This document shows positions 47,550 to 56,348 of a DNA stretch of 64,000 nucleotides, piece by piece. The notes under the pieces are model-generated. The model was not told the DNA's origin. It saw only the letters and a list, made by a program, of their open reading frames with translations, and made no database searches. How positions within the stretch are numbered: position 1 is the first letter of the stretch; each line of letters starts with the position of its first letter. Source of the DNA: Alphaproteobacteria bacterium (lineage in GTDB: Bacteria > Pseudomonadota > Alphaproteobacteria > CACIAM-22H2); contig JAEULA010000043.1 in the NCBI GenBank assembly GCA_016793165.1, positions 62,001 through 126,000 of the forward strand, in the 5' to 3' direction. The position numbers were made by a program, and so were the translations under genes.

Positions 47550-49778
47550 TCAGCCCGACGCCGCGCCGGCGGCGGGCCCCGGCTGGGGGGCCGGGCCGAC
47601 GACGTGCACCGTGCGCTGCGGGAAGGGGATCTCGATGCCCTCGCGCTCGAAGGCGAGCTTGATGCGGCGGTTGAAGGCGCGGGTGACGGTCCACTGCTGG
47701 ATCGGCCGCGTGCGGAACCGCGCCTTGATCATCACCGCGGAGTCGGCGAAGCGATCGATGCCGAGCACCTCGAGGTCGTCGAGGATCTGCGGCCCGATCG
47801 CGGCATCCTGGCGCAGCGCCGCGCCCTCTTCGCGAAGGATTTGCGTGACGCGGTCCGTGTCGGCGCCGTAGCCGACGCCGATGTCGAAGACGGCAAAGGC
47901 GAAGTCCTTGGTCATGTTGGAGATGGTCTTGAACTCGCTGAAGGGGATGGTGTGCAACGTGCCGTCGAAGGCGCGCAGACGAAGCGCGCGGATCGACATC
48001 CACTCGACGACGCCGGACTTCTCGCCGAGCTGCACGACGTCGCCGATGGCGATGCTGTCCTCGATCAGGATCGCGCCGCCCGCGATCACGTCCTTCACCA
48101 GGTCCTGGGCGCCGAGGCCGACGGCGATGCCGACGGCGCCGGAAAGCGCGAGCAGCGGCGTGATGTTCACGCCGAGCTCCGAGAGCAGCACCAGCCCGAC
48201 GAAGGCGACCAGGATGACCGCGATCACGCGCTGGACCATCGGCATGAGCGTGCGCACCCGCGCCATGCGCCGCCATTCGTCCATGTTGCGGCCGAAGGAG
48301 CGCAGGAAGTAGCGCTCGAGCGCCAGCGAGGCGATCTCCCACAGCAGCACGGCGACGATCAGCGTCGTCGCGACGGCGATGCCGCCGGTCGCCAGGCGCT
48401 GGCCGAACGGCGTGGCGAGCCAGTCGAGCGAGCGCAGGCCCCAGACCTGAAGGATCGCGAGTCCGGCGACTCCGTAGACGGCGAGCGTGGCCAGCGGGCC
48501 CAGCGCGGTGAGGTAGCGGTTGGCCCGCGCCTCGAGCCCGGGGAATCGCCGCAGCATCTCGGCGCTGGGCGAGAAGTGGCGCAGCACGAAGCGGCGGCCG
48601 AGCCGCAGCACGGCGGTCGCGGCGCCGGCGATCGCCAGCGTCATGATCGACGCGCGGGCGGTGAAGGCGAAGCCGTCGCCGGGCTGCACGATCCAGATCG
48701 TGACGAGCAGCGCGACATAGGCGATCGCCACGAGATGCCAGTAGCTCGCGAGCCGCGCGCGCAGCGTCGTCACGCCGTTGGCCGCGCCGTCCGGCTTGCC
48801 GGCGAGCAGCGCGGCGACGTCCTGCCGGTTCTGCAGGATGAGCCCGGCGAGGAGGAGGCCGATCACCAGGCCGAGCGACTTGAGCAGCAGCGCATGGCCG
48901 CCGCGCGGCAGATCGAGCAGCAGCACGGCCTCGCTGGCGAACCAGCCGTAGACGGCGAGGGTCGCGAGGCGCCGTATCCAGAGCTCGGCATAGCCTGCGG
49001 TCTCGTCGCCGATGGCCAGCGGGCGCAGCGCCGGTGCCGCGGGCGACAGCAGCACCGTCGCGGCGAGGCGGATCAGCCGGACGAGCGCGGCGGCATTGAT
49101 CACCGCGAGGGTGAGCAGCCGGGCGGGGCGCGACGGCTCCGAGATGGTGAGCACGGCGAGGCCCGTGCCCGCGAAGGCGAGGACGGGCAGGAACTGGACG
49201 ATCGCGTTCAGGCCGGCCGGGCCCATGCGCCGCCAGCGCGGCGTCGAGGGGTCGAGGCGCTGCGCCGTCTCCTCGATCCGGCGTTGGGCGGGCCGCAGCA
49301 CGCGAAACGCCAGGAACTCGGCCAGCCAGGCGCCGGCGAGGGCGAGTGCCAGCTTGACGGCGATCTCGAGCAGCCGAGCGCGACTGTCGGTGTCCGTCGC
49401 CTGGCGGCCGATCCACGCGAAGAGCTTGGGCGTGTCGGTGAGGAAGGCCGCGGCGTCGTAGATCGCCGCGCCGATATCGGCGACGCCCTCGGACAGCGAC
49501 AGCAGGAAGCGCGTCATCACGCGGTCCGGCAGCACGTCCGCCTCGCGCTTCGCCTGTTGGGCGTCGAGCAGCGTGCGCAGCTGCTTGACCAGCCGCGCGC
49601 GCTCGGCGTCGTTCTCCAATGTGCCGATCAGCGCTTCGAGATCGCGGGCGATCGGCGTCGTGTCGGCCGCGGGCCCGGCCGGCGCCGGCACCGGGGCCGG
49701 CGCTTGCGCGAATGCCGGCGCGAGCAGCGCGGCGAGCAGCGCAAGGACCAGGGCGAGGGGACGAAGGGCGGGGCGCAT
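47550..49778 (-). CDS. Large MscS-family mechanosensitive channel (YbiO-like)
   Basis: A 742-residue membrane protein with a signal peptide (ending APAFAQA, about residue 25), a periplasmic helical region, about ten or eleven membrane helices and the MscS core near residues 540-720. The pore helix is GVNITPLLALSGAVGIAVGLGAQDLVKDVIAGGAILIEDSIAIGDVVQLG, followed by the beta domain with IPFSEFKTISNMTKDFAFAVFDIGVGYGADTD. Size and layout match YbiO/large MscS homologues, which gate in response to membrane tension on osmotic downshock. Convergence with nothing; it is followed by livG on the same strand after 27 bases, and is divergent from the binding-protein gene. Confidence 0.88.
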   Translation of the reverse strand: MRPALRPLALVLALLAALLAPAFAQAPAPVPAPAGPAADTTPIARDLEALIGTLENDAERARLVKQLRTLLDAQQAKREADVLPDRVMTRFLLSLSEGVADIGAAIYDAAAFLTDTPKLFAWIGRQATDTDSRARLLEIAVKLALALAGAWLAEFLAFRVLRPAQRRIEETAQRLDPSTPRWRRMGPAGLNAIVQFLPVLAFAGTGLAVLTISEPSRPARLLTLAVINAAALVRLIRLAATVLLSPAAPALRPLAIGDETAGYAELWIRRLATLAVYGWFASEAVLLLDLPRGGHALLLKSLGLVIGLLLAGLILQNRQDVAALLAGKPDGAANGVTTLRARLASYWHLVAIAYVALLVTIWIVQPGDGFAFTARASIMTLAIAGAATAVLRLGRRFVLRHFSPSAEMLRRFPGLEARANRYLTALGPLATLAVYGVAGLAILQVWGLRSLDWLATPFGQRLATGGIAVATTLIVAVLLWEIASLALERYFLRSFGRNMDEWRRMARVRTLMPMVQRVIAVILVAFVGLVLLSELGVNITPLLALSGAVGIAVGLGAQDLVKDVIAGGAILIEDSIAIGDVVQLGEKSGVVEWMSIRALRLRAFDGTLHTIPFSEFKTISNMTKDFAFAVFDIGVGYGADTDRVTQILREEGAALRQDAAIGPQILDDLEVLGIDRFADSAVMIKARFRTRPIQQWTVTRAFNRRIKLAFEREGIEIPFPQRTVHVVGPAPQPGPAAGAASG

Positions 49779-49946
49779 CGTCCCATTCTATGCGGCATCC
49801 CCGCGCGGGCGGCCATGCCATCGCCGGGATTCCGCCTGCCCCGGCCGCCCGCCGCCGAGCGCCTTGCCATTCGCGGCCCGGCTCCCGACACTGCCCGCCC
49901 CGCGACGCGCCCCGTCGCAAGGCAAGACAACAGGAGGGACTTCACC

Positions 49947-51227
49947 GTGCGCCTCGCCACTTCCATCGCCCTCGTGGCCCTCGCGGCCGCGGCCCAAGGC
50001 CTCGCCATCCAGCCGGCCCGCGCGCAGGCGCCGGGATGCACGCACACGATCGGCATGGTCGTGTCGCTCACCGGCCCGGCCGGGCGGTTCGGCCAGGCGG
50101 CCGCGAAGTCCGCCGAGCTGGCCTTCAACGATCTCAACGGCGTCGGCGGCGTCGCCGGCTGCCGGCTGGCGATCGACCTGCGCGATGCGCAGAGCCAGGG
50201 CACCGTCGCGGTCGACCAGGCGCGCCAGCTCGTCGACCTGCGCAAGGTGCCCGCGATTCTGGGCGGCATCATCTCGTCGGTGTCGATCCCGATCCTCACC
50301 TCGGTGACGGCGTCGGCGGGGGTCGTCCAGATCTCGCCGGCCTCGTCGTCGCCGACGCTGACCCGCATCGCGGAGGAGGGGAAGTCGGGCGGCATGTTCT
50401 TCCGCACGATCACCTCGGATGCGCTGCAGGGCACCGCGGCCGCGAAATACGCGCTCGACCAGGGGATCCGGAAGCTGGCGATCATCCACGTGAACAATGA
50501 TTTCGGCGTCAACATGGTCGCCGAGTTCCGCAAGGCCTATGTCGCGCTCGGCGGGCAGATCACCTCGACGACGCCGTACAACCAGGGTGCGGGCAACTAC
50601 GCGCCGGAGGTGACGAAGGCGATGCAGGGCGATCCGCCGGCGCTGTATCTGGTCGCCTATCCCGGCGACGGGACGACGATCGCGCGGACCTGGATCTCGC
50701 AGGGCGGCGCGCAGATCTTCCTCCTCAACGACGGCATGAACAGCGCGGATTTCATCCGCGACGTCGGGCCGCGCTTCCTCGACAACGCCTTCGGCACGTC
50801 CTCGGGGACGACGACGACGCCGTCGACCGAGTATTTCGCCAAGGCCTACCCGGCGATGTCTGGCGGCTTCGATGCGGCGGCGCCGGCGGCGGACCGCGCC
50901 TATGACGCGGCCGCGATCCTCGGCCTGGCGATCGCACAGGCGGGCAAGGCGGAGTCCGCGGCGATCCGCGACGCGATCCGCAAAGTCACCGGCCCCGAGG
51001 GCGAGGTCGTGCACGCGGGACCCGAGGGGTTCCGCAAGGCGCTCGAGGCGATCAAGGCCGGCCGCAAGATCAGTTATGTCGGCGTCATCGGCGCCGTGTC
51101 CTTCGACGCCAATGGCGACATCACCGGGCCGTTCCGCAAGTGGCGGATCCAGAACGGCCAGATCACCACCGTGGGCCAGATGAGCGTCGAGGAGGTCAAC
51201 GAGGTGAAGGCGAAGCTGCCGAAATAG
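49947..51227 (+). CDS. Liv-type ABC substrate-binding protein
   Basis: A 426-residue periplasmic protein with a clear Sec signal peptide (VRLATSIALVALAAAAQGLAIQPARAQA, cleavage near residue 28). The mature start CTHTIGMVVSLTGPAGRFGQAAAKSAELAFNDLNGVGGVAG is family-typical; it also has a Cys pair early on (Cys near 31 and near 71) that may form a disulfide. GTG 49947 has AGGAGGGA upstream. It is separated from the livG-F-H-M operon by the MscS gene and faces the other way, but is the nearest candidate partner for that importer. Confidence 0.88.
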   Translation: MRLATSIALVALAAAAQGLAIQPARAQAPGCTHTIGMVVSLTGPAGRFGQAAAKSAELAFNDLNGVGGVAGCRLAIDLRDAQSQGTVAVDQARQLVDLRKVPAILGGIISSVSIPILTSVTASAGVVQISPASSSPTLTRIAEEGKSGGMFFRTITSDALQGTAAAKYALDQGIRKLAIIHVNNDFGVNMVAEFRKAYVALGGQITSTTPYNQGAGNYAPEVTKAMQGDPPALYLVAYPGDGTTIARTWISQGGAQIFLLNDGMNSADFIRDVGPRFLDNAFGTSSGTTTTPSTEYFAKAYPAMSGGFDAAAPAADRAYDAAAILGLAIAQAGKAESAAIRDAIRKVTGPEGEVVHAGPEGFRKALEAIKAGRKISYVGVIGAVSFDANGDITGPFRKWRIQNGQITTVGQMSVEEVNEVKAKLPK

Positions 51228-51341
51228 GCCGCCGCACGCGTCCGGCGCCGCGCCTTCCCGGGCGCCGCGCCCGACGCCGCTGCGCATCCAGCGTCGCGCG
51301 CCAGGCCTCGCCCGCGTGCATCCCCGGAGACCCGTGACCCG

Positions 51342-52802
51342 ATGACGTCCCCGCGCCGACCCGACCGCATCAGCCTGGCCCCCGGGCTCGAGATCAGCCG
51401 CGTCGTCACCGGCCTCTGGCAAGTCGCCGATCAGGAGCGGGGCGGGCGCGATCTCGATCGCGCCGCGGCGGCCGCCGACATGCGGAGCTATGCCGAGGCC
51501 GGCTTCGACTCCTTCGACATGGCCGACCACTACGGCACCGCCGAGCTGATCGCCGGGCGGTTCCTGAAGTCCGCGCCGCCGGCCGCCCGGGTCTTCACGA
51601 AATGGTGCCCGAAGCCGGGCCCGATGACGCGCGAGGTCGTGCGCCGCGGCATCGAGGAGCGGCTCGACCGCCTCGAGTCGCCGCGCATCGACCTGCTGCA
51701 GTTCCACTGGTGGAGCTTCGAGCATCCCGGCTATCTCGACGCGATGAAGGAGCTGTCGGCGCTGCGCGAGGAAGGCGTGATCGGCCAGCTCGGCGTCACC
51801 AACTTCGATACCGACCATCTGCGCGTGCTGGTGAAGCACGGCATCCCGGTCGTCTCGAACCAGGTCTGCTTCTCGCTGCTCGACCGGCGCGCGGCGGAGG
51901 ACATGTCCGGCTTCTGCCTCGCCCACGGCATCCGGCTGCTTGCCTACGGCACGCTGGGCGGCGGCTTCCTGGCCGAGCGCTGGCTCGGCGCGCCGGAGCC
52001 CTCGTCGATCGGCGACTGGAGCAAGATGAAGTACAAGCGCTTCATCGACGCGGTCGGCGGCTGGGACGCGGTGCAGCAGGTGCTGGCGACGCTCGCCGAG
52101 ATCGCGGCGCGCCACGGCGTCTCGATCGCCAATGTCGCGACGCGCTGGGTCCTCGAGCAGCCGGCCGTCGGTGCCGTCATCGTCGGCGCGCGGCTCACCG
52201 AGCGCGAGCACCGCGCGGACAACCTGCGCCTGTTCGACTTCGCGCTCGACGGCCGGGACAAGGCCGCGCTGGAGGCGGCCCTGAGCGCCACGACGCGAAT
52301 TCCCGGCGATTGCGGCGACGAATACCGGCGGCCGCCCTTCCTCACGGCCTCCGGCGATCTCAGCCATCATCTCGAGGCGCTGCCCAAGGTCTACGCGGCG
52401 ACGGCGATCGATGCGCGACCCGACCGCCTGCGCATCGACACCGGCAGCGTGTGGGAGAAGGCCTGCGGTTATTCGCGCGCCGTGCGCGTGCGCGACCGCA
52501 TCCTCGTCTGCGGCACCACGGCGACGCACGGCGCCGGCGAGGTCGTCTGTCCCGGCGACGTCGCGGGGCAGACGACCTACATCCTCGACAAGATCGTCGC
52601 CAGCGTGACCTCGCTCGGCGGCAGGCGCGAGGACATCGTGCGCACGCGCATCTACATGCGCGATGCGGCGCGGTGGGAGGAGGCTGCGCGCGTGCACGGC
52701 CGCTACTTCGCCGACGTGCGCCCCGCCAACACGCTGATCGAGATCGCCGATCTGGTCGGCGACTACGAGATCGAGATCGAGGCCGAGGCCGAGCTGGGAT
52801 GA
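51342..52802 (+). CDS. Aldo/keto reductase fused to a RidA-like domain
   Basis: A 486-residue bidomain protein. Residues about 12-335 are an aldo/keto reductase with the tetrad Asp59, Tyr64 (FDMADHYGTAE), Lys87 (FTKWCP) and His122 (LLQFHWW). Residues about 355-486 are a RidA/YjgF domain (AVRVRDRILVCGTTATH ... EDIVRTRIYMRDAARWEEAARVHGRYF ... VGDYEIEIEAEAEL). The RidA catalytic Arg, expected in a PAR-x-x-VEV context, is replaced: the sequence reads PANTLIEIADL. The RidA part therefore may bind rather than hydrolyse imines. The ATGA overlap with the next gene puts it first in a four-gene operon ending with a hydroxyproline-dehydratase-like enzyme and a permease. Confidence 0.87.
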   Translation: MTSPRRPDRISLAPGLEISRVVTGLWQVADQERGGRDLDRAAAAADMRSYAEAGFDSFDMADHYGTAELIAGRFLKSAPPAARVFTKWCPKPGPMTREVVRRGIEERLDRLESPRIDLLQFHWWSFEHPGYLDAMKELSALREEGVIGQLGVTNFDTDHLRVLVKHGIPVVSNQVCFSLLDRRAAEDMSGFCLAHGIRLLAYGTLGGGFLAERWLGAPEPSSIGDWSKMKYKRFIDAVGGWDAVQQVLATLAEIAARHGVSIANVATRWVLEQPAVGAVIVGARLTEREHRADNLRLFDFALDGRDKAALEAALSATTRIPGDCGDEYRRPPFLTASGDLSHHLEALPKVYAATAIDARPDRLRIDTGSVWEKACGYSRAVRVRDRILVCGTTATHGAGEVVCPGDVAGQTTYILDKIVASVTSLGGRREDIVRTRIYMRDAARWEEAARVHGRYFADVRPANTLIEIADLVGDYEIEIEAEAELG

Positions 52803-53761
52803 GGCGGCGCACCATCGTCATCGCGGCATTGCTGGCCTCCGCGCCGGGCGCGGCGCAGACGCCGCTGCCGCGCATCGGAATGCTGTTCCCGCAGGCCGCC
52901 TCCGGCGGCCGGCATCCGGTCGAGGCCGAGCTCGCGGCCCTCGGCTACATCGAAGGGCGCAGCGCCGTCTTCGAGCGGCGCTGGGCGGACGGGCGCTTCG
53001 AGCGCATGCCGGCGCTTGCCGAGGAGCTGGTGCGCCTGCGCTGCGACGTCATCATCGCCAGCACGACGGCGTCCGCGCTCGCGCTCAAGCGGGCGACAAG
53101 CTCCATCCCCATCGTCGTGCTGTCGAGCGGCGATGCGGTCGGCAGCGGACTGGTCGAGAGCCTTGCGCGCCCCGGTGGAAACGTGACCGGCAACTCCTTC
53201 CTCGGCCCCGAGCTCGCCGTGAAGCAGATCGAGCTGGTGCGCGAGCTCGTGCCGGGGATCGGGCGCGCCGCCTTCGTGGCCAATGCCGCGATGCCGCCCG
53301 AGCCGATCTTCTTCGGGCAGATGCAGGAGGCGGCCTCGCGCTCCGCGATCGCGATCGAGTTCATCGACACCCGCCGGCCGGAGGAGTTCGAGTCGAGCGT
53401 CTCGAAGGTGATCGCCTCGGGCGCGCAGGCCGCGATCTTCGCACCCGGCGGCTACAGCGACCGTGCCGACGATCGCGCCCGCCTGCTGGTCGCGACCGCC
53501 GGCCTTCGCATCCCGTCGCTGTTCTTTCGCCGCGAGTTCGTCGATTCGGGGGGGCTGATCTCCTACGGCGCCAGCTTCGCGGTGATGAACCGCCAGGCGG
53601 CGGCCTATGTCGACCGCATCCTCAGGGGCGCCAATCCCGCGGGTCTGCCGGTGCTGCAGCCGACCGTGTTCGAGCTGGTCATCAATCTGGGTGCTGCGCG
53701 CCGGCTTGGAATCGGAATTCCGCCGCTGCTGCTCGCCCGCGCCGACGAGGTGATCGAATGA
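52799..53761 (+). CDS. ABC_sub_bind-family (TrpX-like) substrate-binding protein
   Basis: A 320-residue periplasmic protein with a short signal peptide (MRRRTIVIAALLASAPGAAQ). PRIGMLFPQAASGGRHPVEAELAALGYIEGRSAVFERRWADGRFERMPALAEELVRLRCDVIIAST is the ABC_sub_bind family opening, and KRATSSIPIVVLSSGDAVGSGLVESLARPGGNVTG is its signature. Such orphan binding proteins are very common in Bradyrhizobium-like genomes. It starts within the stop of the previous gene and overlaps the next one by four bases. No permease of its own class is nearby, so it may deliver to a transporter encoded elsewhere. Confidence 0.85.
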   Translation: MRRRTIVIAALLASAPGAAQTPLPRIGMLFPQAASGGRHPVEAELAALGYIEGRSAVFERRWADGRFERMPALAEELVRLRCDVIIASTTASALALKRATSSIPIVVLSSGDAVGSGLVESLARPGGNVTGNSFLGPELAVKQIELVRELVPGIGRAAFVANAAMPPEPIFFGQMQEAASRSAIAIEFIDTRRPEEFESSVSKVIASGAQAAIFAPGGYSDRADDRARLLVATAGLRIPSLFFRREFVDSGGLISYGASFAVMNRQAAAYVDRILRGANPAGLPVLQPTVFELVINLGAARRLGIGIPPLLLARADEVIE

Positions 53762-54789
53762 GCGACGCCGCCACCTATCGCGTGATCGACATGCACACGG
53801 CCGGCGAGCCGGTGCGCATCGTCGTCGAGGGCTATCCCGCGCTCGCGGGCGCGACGATCCTGGACAAGCGCCGCCAGGCGCGCGAGCGCCACGACGTCAT
53901 CCGCCAGCGCCTGATGCTGGAGCCGCGCGGCCACGCCGAGATGTACGGCGTGATCCCGGTGGCGCCCTCGGCGCCGGGCGCGGATCTCGCGGTGCTGTTC
54001 TGCCACCACGAGGGCTACTCGACGATGTGCGGCCACGCGACGATCGCGATGGGGCGCTTCGCCGTCGATCGCGGCCTGGTGCCGGTGACGCGCCCGGTGA
54101 CGCGCTTCGGCCTGGAATGTCCCTGCGGCGTCGTCCAGGTCTCGGTCGCCATCGGCGCGGACGGCCGGCCCGGCGAGGTGAGCTTCGACTCGGTCCCGGC
54201 CTTCGTCCTCGCGCGCGATGCCGAGCTCGACGTGCCGGGTTTCGGCCGCGTGCGCTTCGACATCGGCTACGGCGGCGCCTTCTACGCCATCCTGCCGGCG
54301 AGCCGCATCGGCGTGCCGCTGCGCGATGCGCCGATCGAGGCGCCGCTTGCCGCGGGCCGCGCGATCACCGACGCCATCCGCGCCGCGATCACGATCGCGC
54401 ATCCGACAGAGCCGGATCTCGGCTTCCTCTACGGCACGATCCTGACGGACGACGTCGCGCCGGCCTCCGGCGCGCCGAGCGCCAACATCTGCGTCTTCGG
54501 CGACGGCCAGATCGACCGCAGCCCGACGGGCAGCGGCGTCACGGCGCGGCTCGCCGTCGAGCACGCGCGCGGCCGCGTGCGGCCGGGCCAGCGCTGCCTC
54601 TTCACCGGCGCGACCGGCCTGCCGTTCTCCGGCGAGATCGTGGCCACGGGCCGGCTCGCGGCCCTCGACACGATCACCGCTCGGGTGGGCGGCCGCGCGC
54701 ACTACAGCGGTGAGTCGGTGTTCCGCGTCGAGCCGGACGATCCGCTGGCCGACGGCTTCCTGGTCGACCGGTTCCGCGCACCGGCGTGA
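53758..54789 (+). CDS. Proline racemase superfamily, likely trans-3-hydroxy-L-proline dehydratase
   Basis: A 343-residue enzyme of the proline racemase fold. Opening RVIDMHTAGEPVRIVVEG and the first catalytic motif YSTMCGHATIAMGRF (Cys91) are clear. The second motif reads DRSPTGSGVTAR: Thr257 stands where racemases and 4-hydroxyproline epimerases have the second Cys. The Cys/Thr pair is the mark of trans-3-hydroxy-L-proline dehydratases, which make pyrroline-2-carboxylate through an enamine/imine. The gene is embedded by 4-base overlaps between a binding protein and a TauE/SafE permease. A pyrroline-2-carboxylate reductase would be needed downstream; the aldo/keto reductase at the head of the operon is only a weak candidate. 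Confidence 0.87.
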   Translation: MSDAATYRVIDMHTAGEPVRIVVEGYPALAGATILDKRRQARERHDVIRQRLMLEPRGHAEMYGVIPVAPSAPGADLAVLFCHHEGYSTMCGHATIAMGRFAVDRGLVPVTRPVTRFGLECPCGVVQVSVAIGADGRPGEVSFDSVPAFVLARDAELDVPGFGRVRFDIGYGGAFYAILPASRIGVPLRDAPIEAPLAAGRAITDAIRAAITIAHPTEPDLGFLYGTILTDDVAPASGAPSANICVFGDGQIDRSPTGSGVTARLAVEHARGRVRPGQRCLFTGATGLPFSGEIVATGRLAALDTITARVGGRAHYSGESVFRVEPDDPLADGFLVDRFRAPA

Positions 54790-55529
54790 GCGTCGACCTC
54801 CTCGTCTTCGCGCTCGGCCTGGCGACCTCGGTCGTCATCGGGCTCACGAGCATCGGCGGCATGCTCATCGTGCCGGGTCTCGTGTTCGTGCTCGGGTTCG
54901 ACGTCGCGAACGCGATCCCGGCGACGATGCTCGCCTTCCTGCCGGCCGCCGTCATCGGGCTGGTGATGATCCTGCAGATGGGATCCCTCGACCGCCCGGC
55001 GAACACCGCGCTATGGATCGGCGCGATCCCCGGCGCGCTGCTCGGCGCCCTTGCGCTGCCTTATGTCGCCGTCGGCGCGCTCTACTGGCTGATGGTCGTG
55101 ATCATGGCGGTGAGCGGGCTGCGGGCTCTCGGCCTCGGCCCGCGGGGCTCCGGTGCGGCCGCATTGCCGGGGCGCGGCGAGCTTGCCGCGACGGGCTTCG
55201 GCGTCGGCATCGTCTCGGCGCTGACCGGGACCGGCGGTCCCGTGACGCTGGTCCCGATCATGATGCTGCGCGGAGTGACGCCGGCGATCATCGTGCCCCT
55301 CGCCCAGGCGATCACGATCCCGATCACCGGGCTCGCGAGCCTCGGCTACTGGACGCGCGGCAGCGTCGAGCCGCGGCTCACGCTCGTGCTCGCGGCCGGA
55401 TGCACGGTCGGCATCGTGCTCGGCATCCGCGCGAAGCGGCATGTCCCGGCGGCGCAGGTCACGCGCCTGATCGCGATCGTGCTGGTCGCGAGCGCGGCGT
55501 TGCTCGCGGCGCGGCTCCTGCTCGGCTGA
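54786..55529 (+). CDS. TauE/SafE (TSUP) family permease
   Basis: A 247-residue membrane protein with about eight helices. The two family repeats are recognisable: FALGLATSVVIGLTSIGGMLIVPGLVFVLGFDVANAIPATMLAFLPAAVIGL near the start and ATGFGVGIVSALTGTGGPVTLVPIMMLRGVTPAIIVPLAQAITIPIT in the middle. TSUP proteins carry small anions such as sulfite, sulfonates or organic acids. The GTG start overlaps the dehydratase stop (GTGA). As last gene of the operon it may export an acid product or import the substrate. Confidence 0.85.
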   Translation: MSVDLLVFALGLATSVVIGLTSIGGMLIVPGLVFVLGFDVANAIPATMLAFLPAAVIGLVMILQMGSLDRPANTALWIGAIPGALLGALALPYVAVGALYWLMVVIMAVSGLRALGLGPRGSGAAALPGRGELAATGFGVGIVSALTGTGGPVTLVPIMMLRGVTPAIIVPLAQAITIPITGLASLGYWTRGSVEPRLTLVLAAGCTVGIVLGIRAKRHVPAAQVTRLIAIVLVASAALLAARLLLG

Positions 55530-55543
55530 GCGGCGGCGGGGCG

Positions 55544-55948
55544 CTAGCCGCTGCGCCGCTCGATCTCGGCCATGTCGGCGTCGGAGAAGCCGAAGTGGTG
55601 GCCGATCTCGTGGATCAGCACGTGGCGGATCAGGACCCGCAGCTCGACGCCGGTCTCGACCCATTCGTCGAGCAGCGGCCGGCGATAGAGGAAGATGCGG
55701 TCGTGGTCGTGGGCGACATGGCCCGAGCCCTTGTCCGGCTCCGCCGTGCCGCTGTAGAGGCCCGAGAGGTCCCACGGGCTCTCGAGGCCGAGCTCGTCGG
55801 CGACCTCGTCGTCGCAGAAATCCTCGATCATCACGGGAACGTCGCGCACCATCGCGCGGACGGGCTCCGGCAGCCGGTCGCGCTCCTCCAGCGCGATGGC
55901 CTCGAGGTCGGCGAGCGAGGGCGGCGTCGTGTATTCGGAGCGGATCAT
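55544..55948 (-). CDS. Zincin-like metallopeptidase family protein
   Basis: A 134-residue protein of the short bacterial zincin class. The active-site motif is [18 protein letters not shown] (HExxH with a third His shortly after, about residues 110-128). Also typical are the opening [34 protein letters not shown] and YRRPLLDEW. The in-frame extension to 56191 is rejected because it is Arg/Ala-rich and the ATG at 55948 begins the conserved part. Physiological substrate is unknown. It converges with the TSUP gene and is divergent from the pterin dehydratase gene. Confidence 0.85.
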   Translation of the reverse strand: MIRSEYTTPPSLADLEAIALEERDRLPEPVRAMVRDVPVMIEDFCDDEVADELGLESPWDLSGLYSGTAEPDKGSGHVAHDHDRIFLYRRPLLDEWVETGVELRVLIRHVLIHEIGHHFGFSDADMAEIERRSG

Positions 55949-56057
55949 GGCCGGAGTGTCGCGAAAACGCCGGGCGGCGTCGACCCGCGCCGCGCGTCCC
56001 GCCCGACGCCTTGTCGCGGCGGCCTTCCGCGCCAGCTTGGGGCGATCAGGAGGACCC

Positions 56058-56345
56058 ATGGTCACCAAACTCGATCCTGCCGCGCGCGCCGCGGCGCTCG
56101 CCGGCCTCGCCGCATGGCGCGACGTGCCGGGCCGCGACGCGATCGCCCGATCGTTCCGCTTCGCGGACTTCAATGCCGCCTTCGGCTTCATGACGCGCGT
56201 GGCGCTGATGGCCGAGCGGATGGATCACCACCCCGAATGGTCGAACGTCTACGACCGCGTCGAGATCACGCTGTCGACCCACGATGCCGGCGGGGTGAGC
56301 GCACGCGACGTGACGCTCGCCCGCTTCATCGATTCGCTGGTCTGA
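56058..56345 (+). CDS. phhB: Pterin-4a-carbinolamine dehydratase
   Basis: A 95-residue protein with the family signature [25 protein letters not shown] (residues about 53-78; paired His and the later His form the active site). It dehydrates 4a-hydroxytetrahydropterin in pterin recycling for aromatic amino-acid hydroxylases and in molybdopterin or folate contexts. The ATG at 56058 follows AGGAGG. No phenylalanine hydroxylase is in the window. Its stop lies three bases from the end of the convergent MFS gene. Confidence 0.93.
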   Translation: MVTKLDPAARAAALAGLAAWRDVPGRDAIARSFRFADFNAAFGFMTRVALMAERMDHHPEWSNVYDRVEITLSTHDAGGVSARDVTLARFIDSLV

Positions 56346-56348
56346 GCC

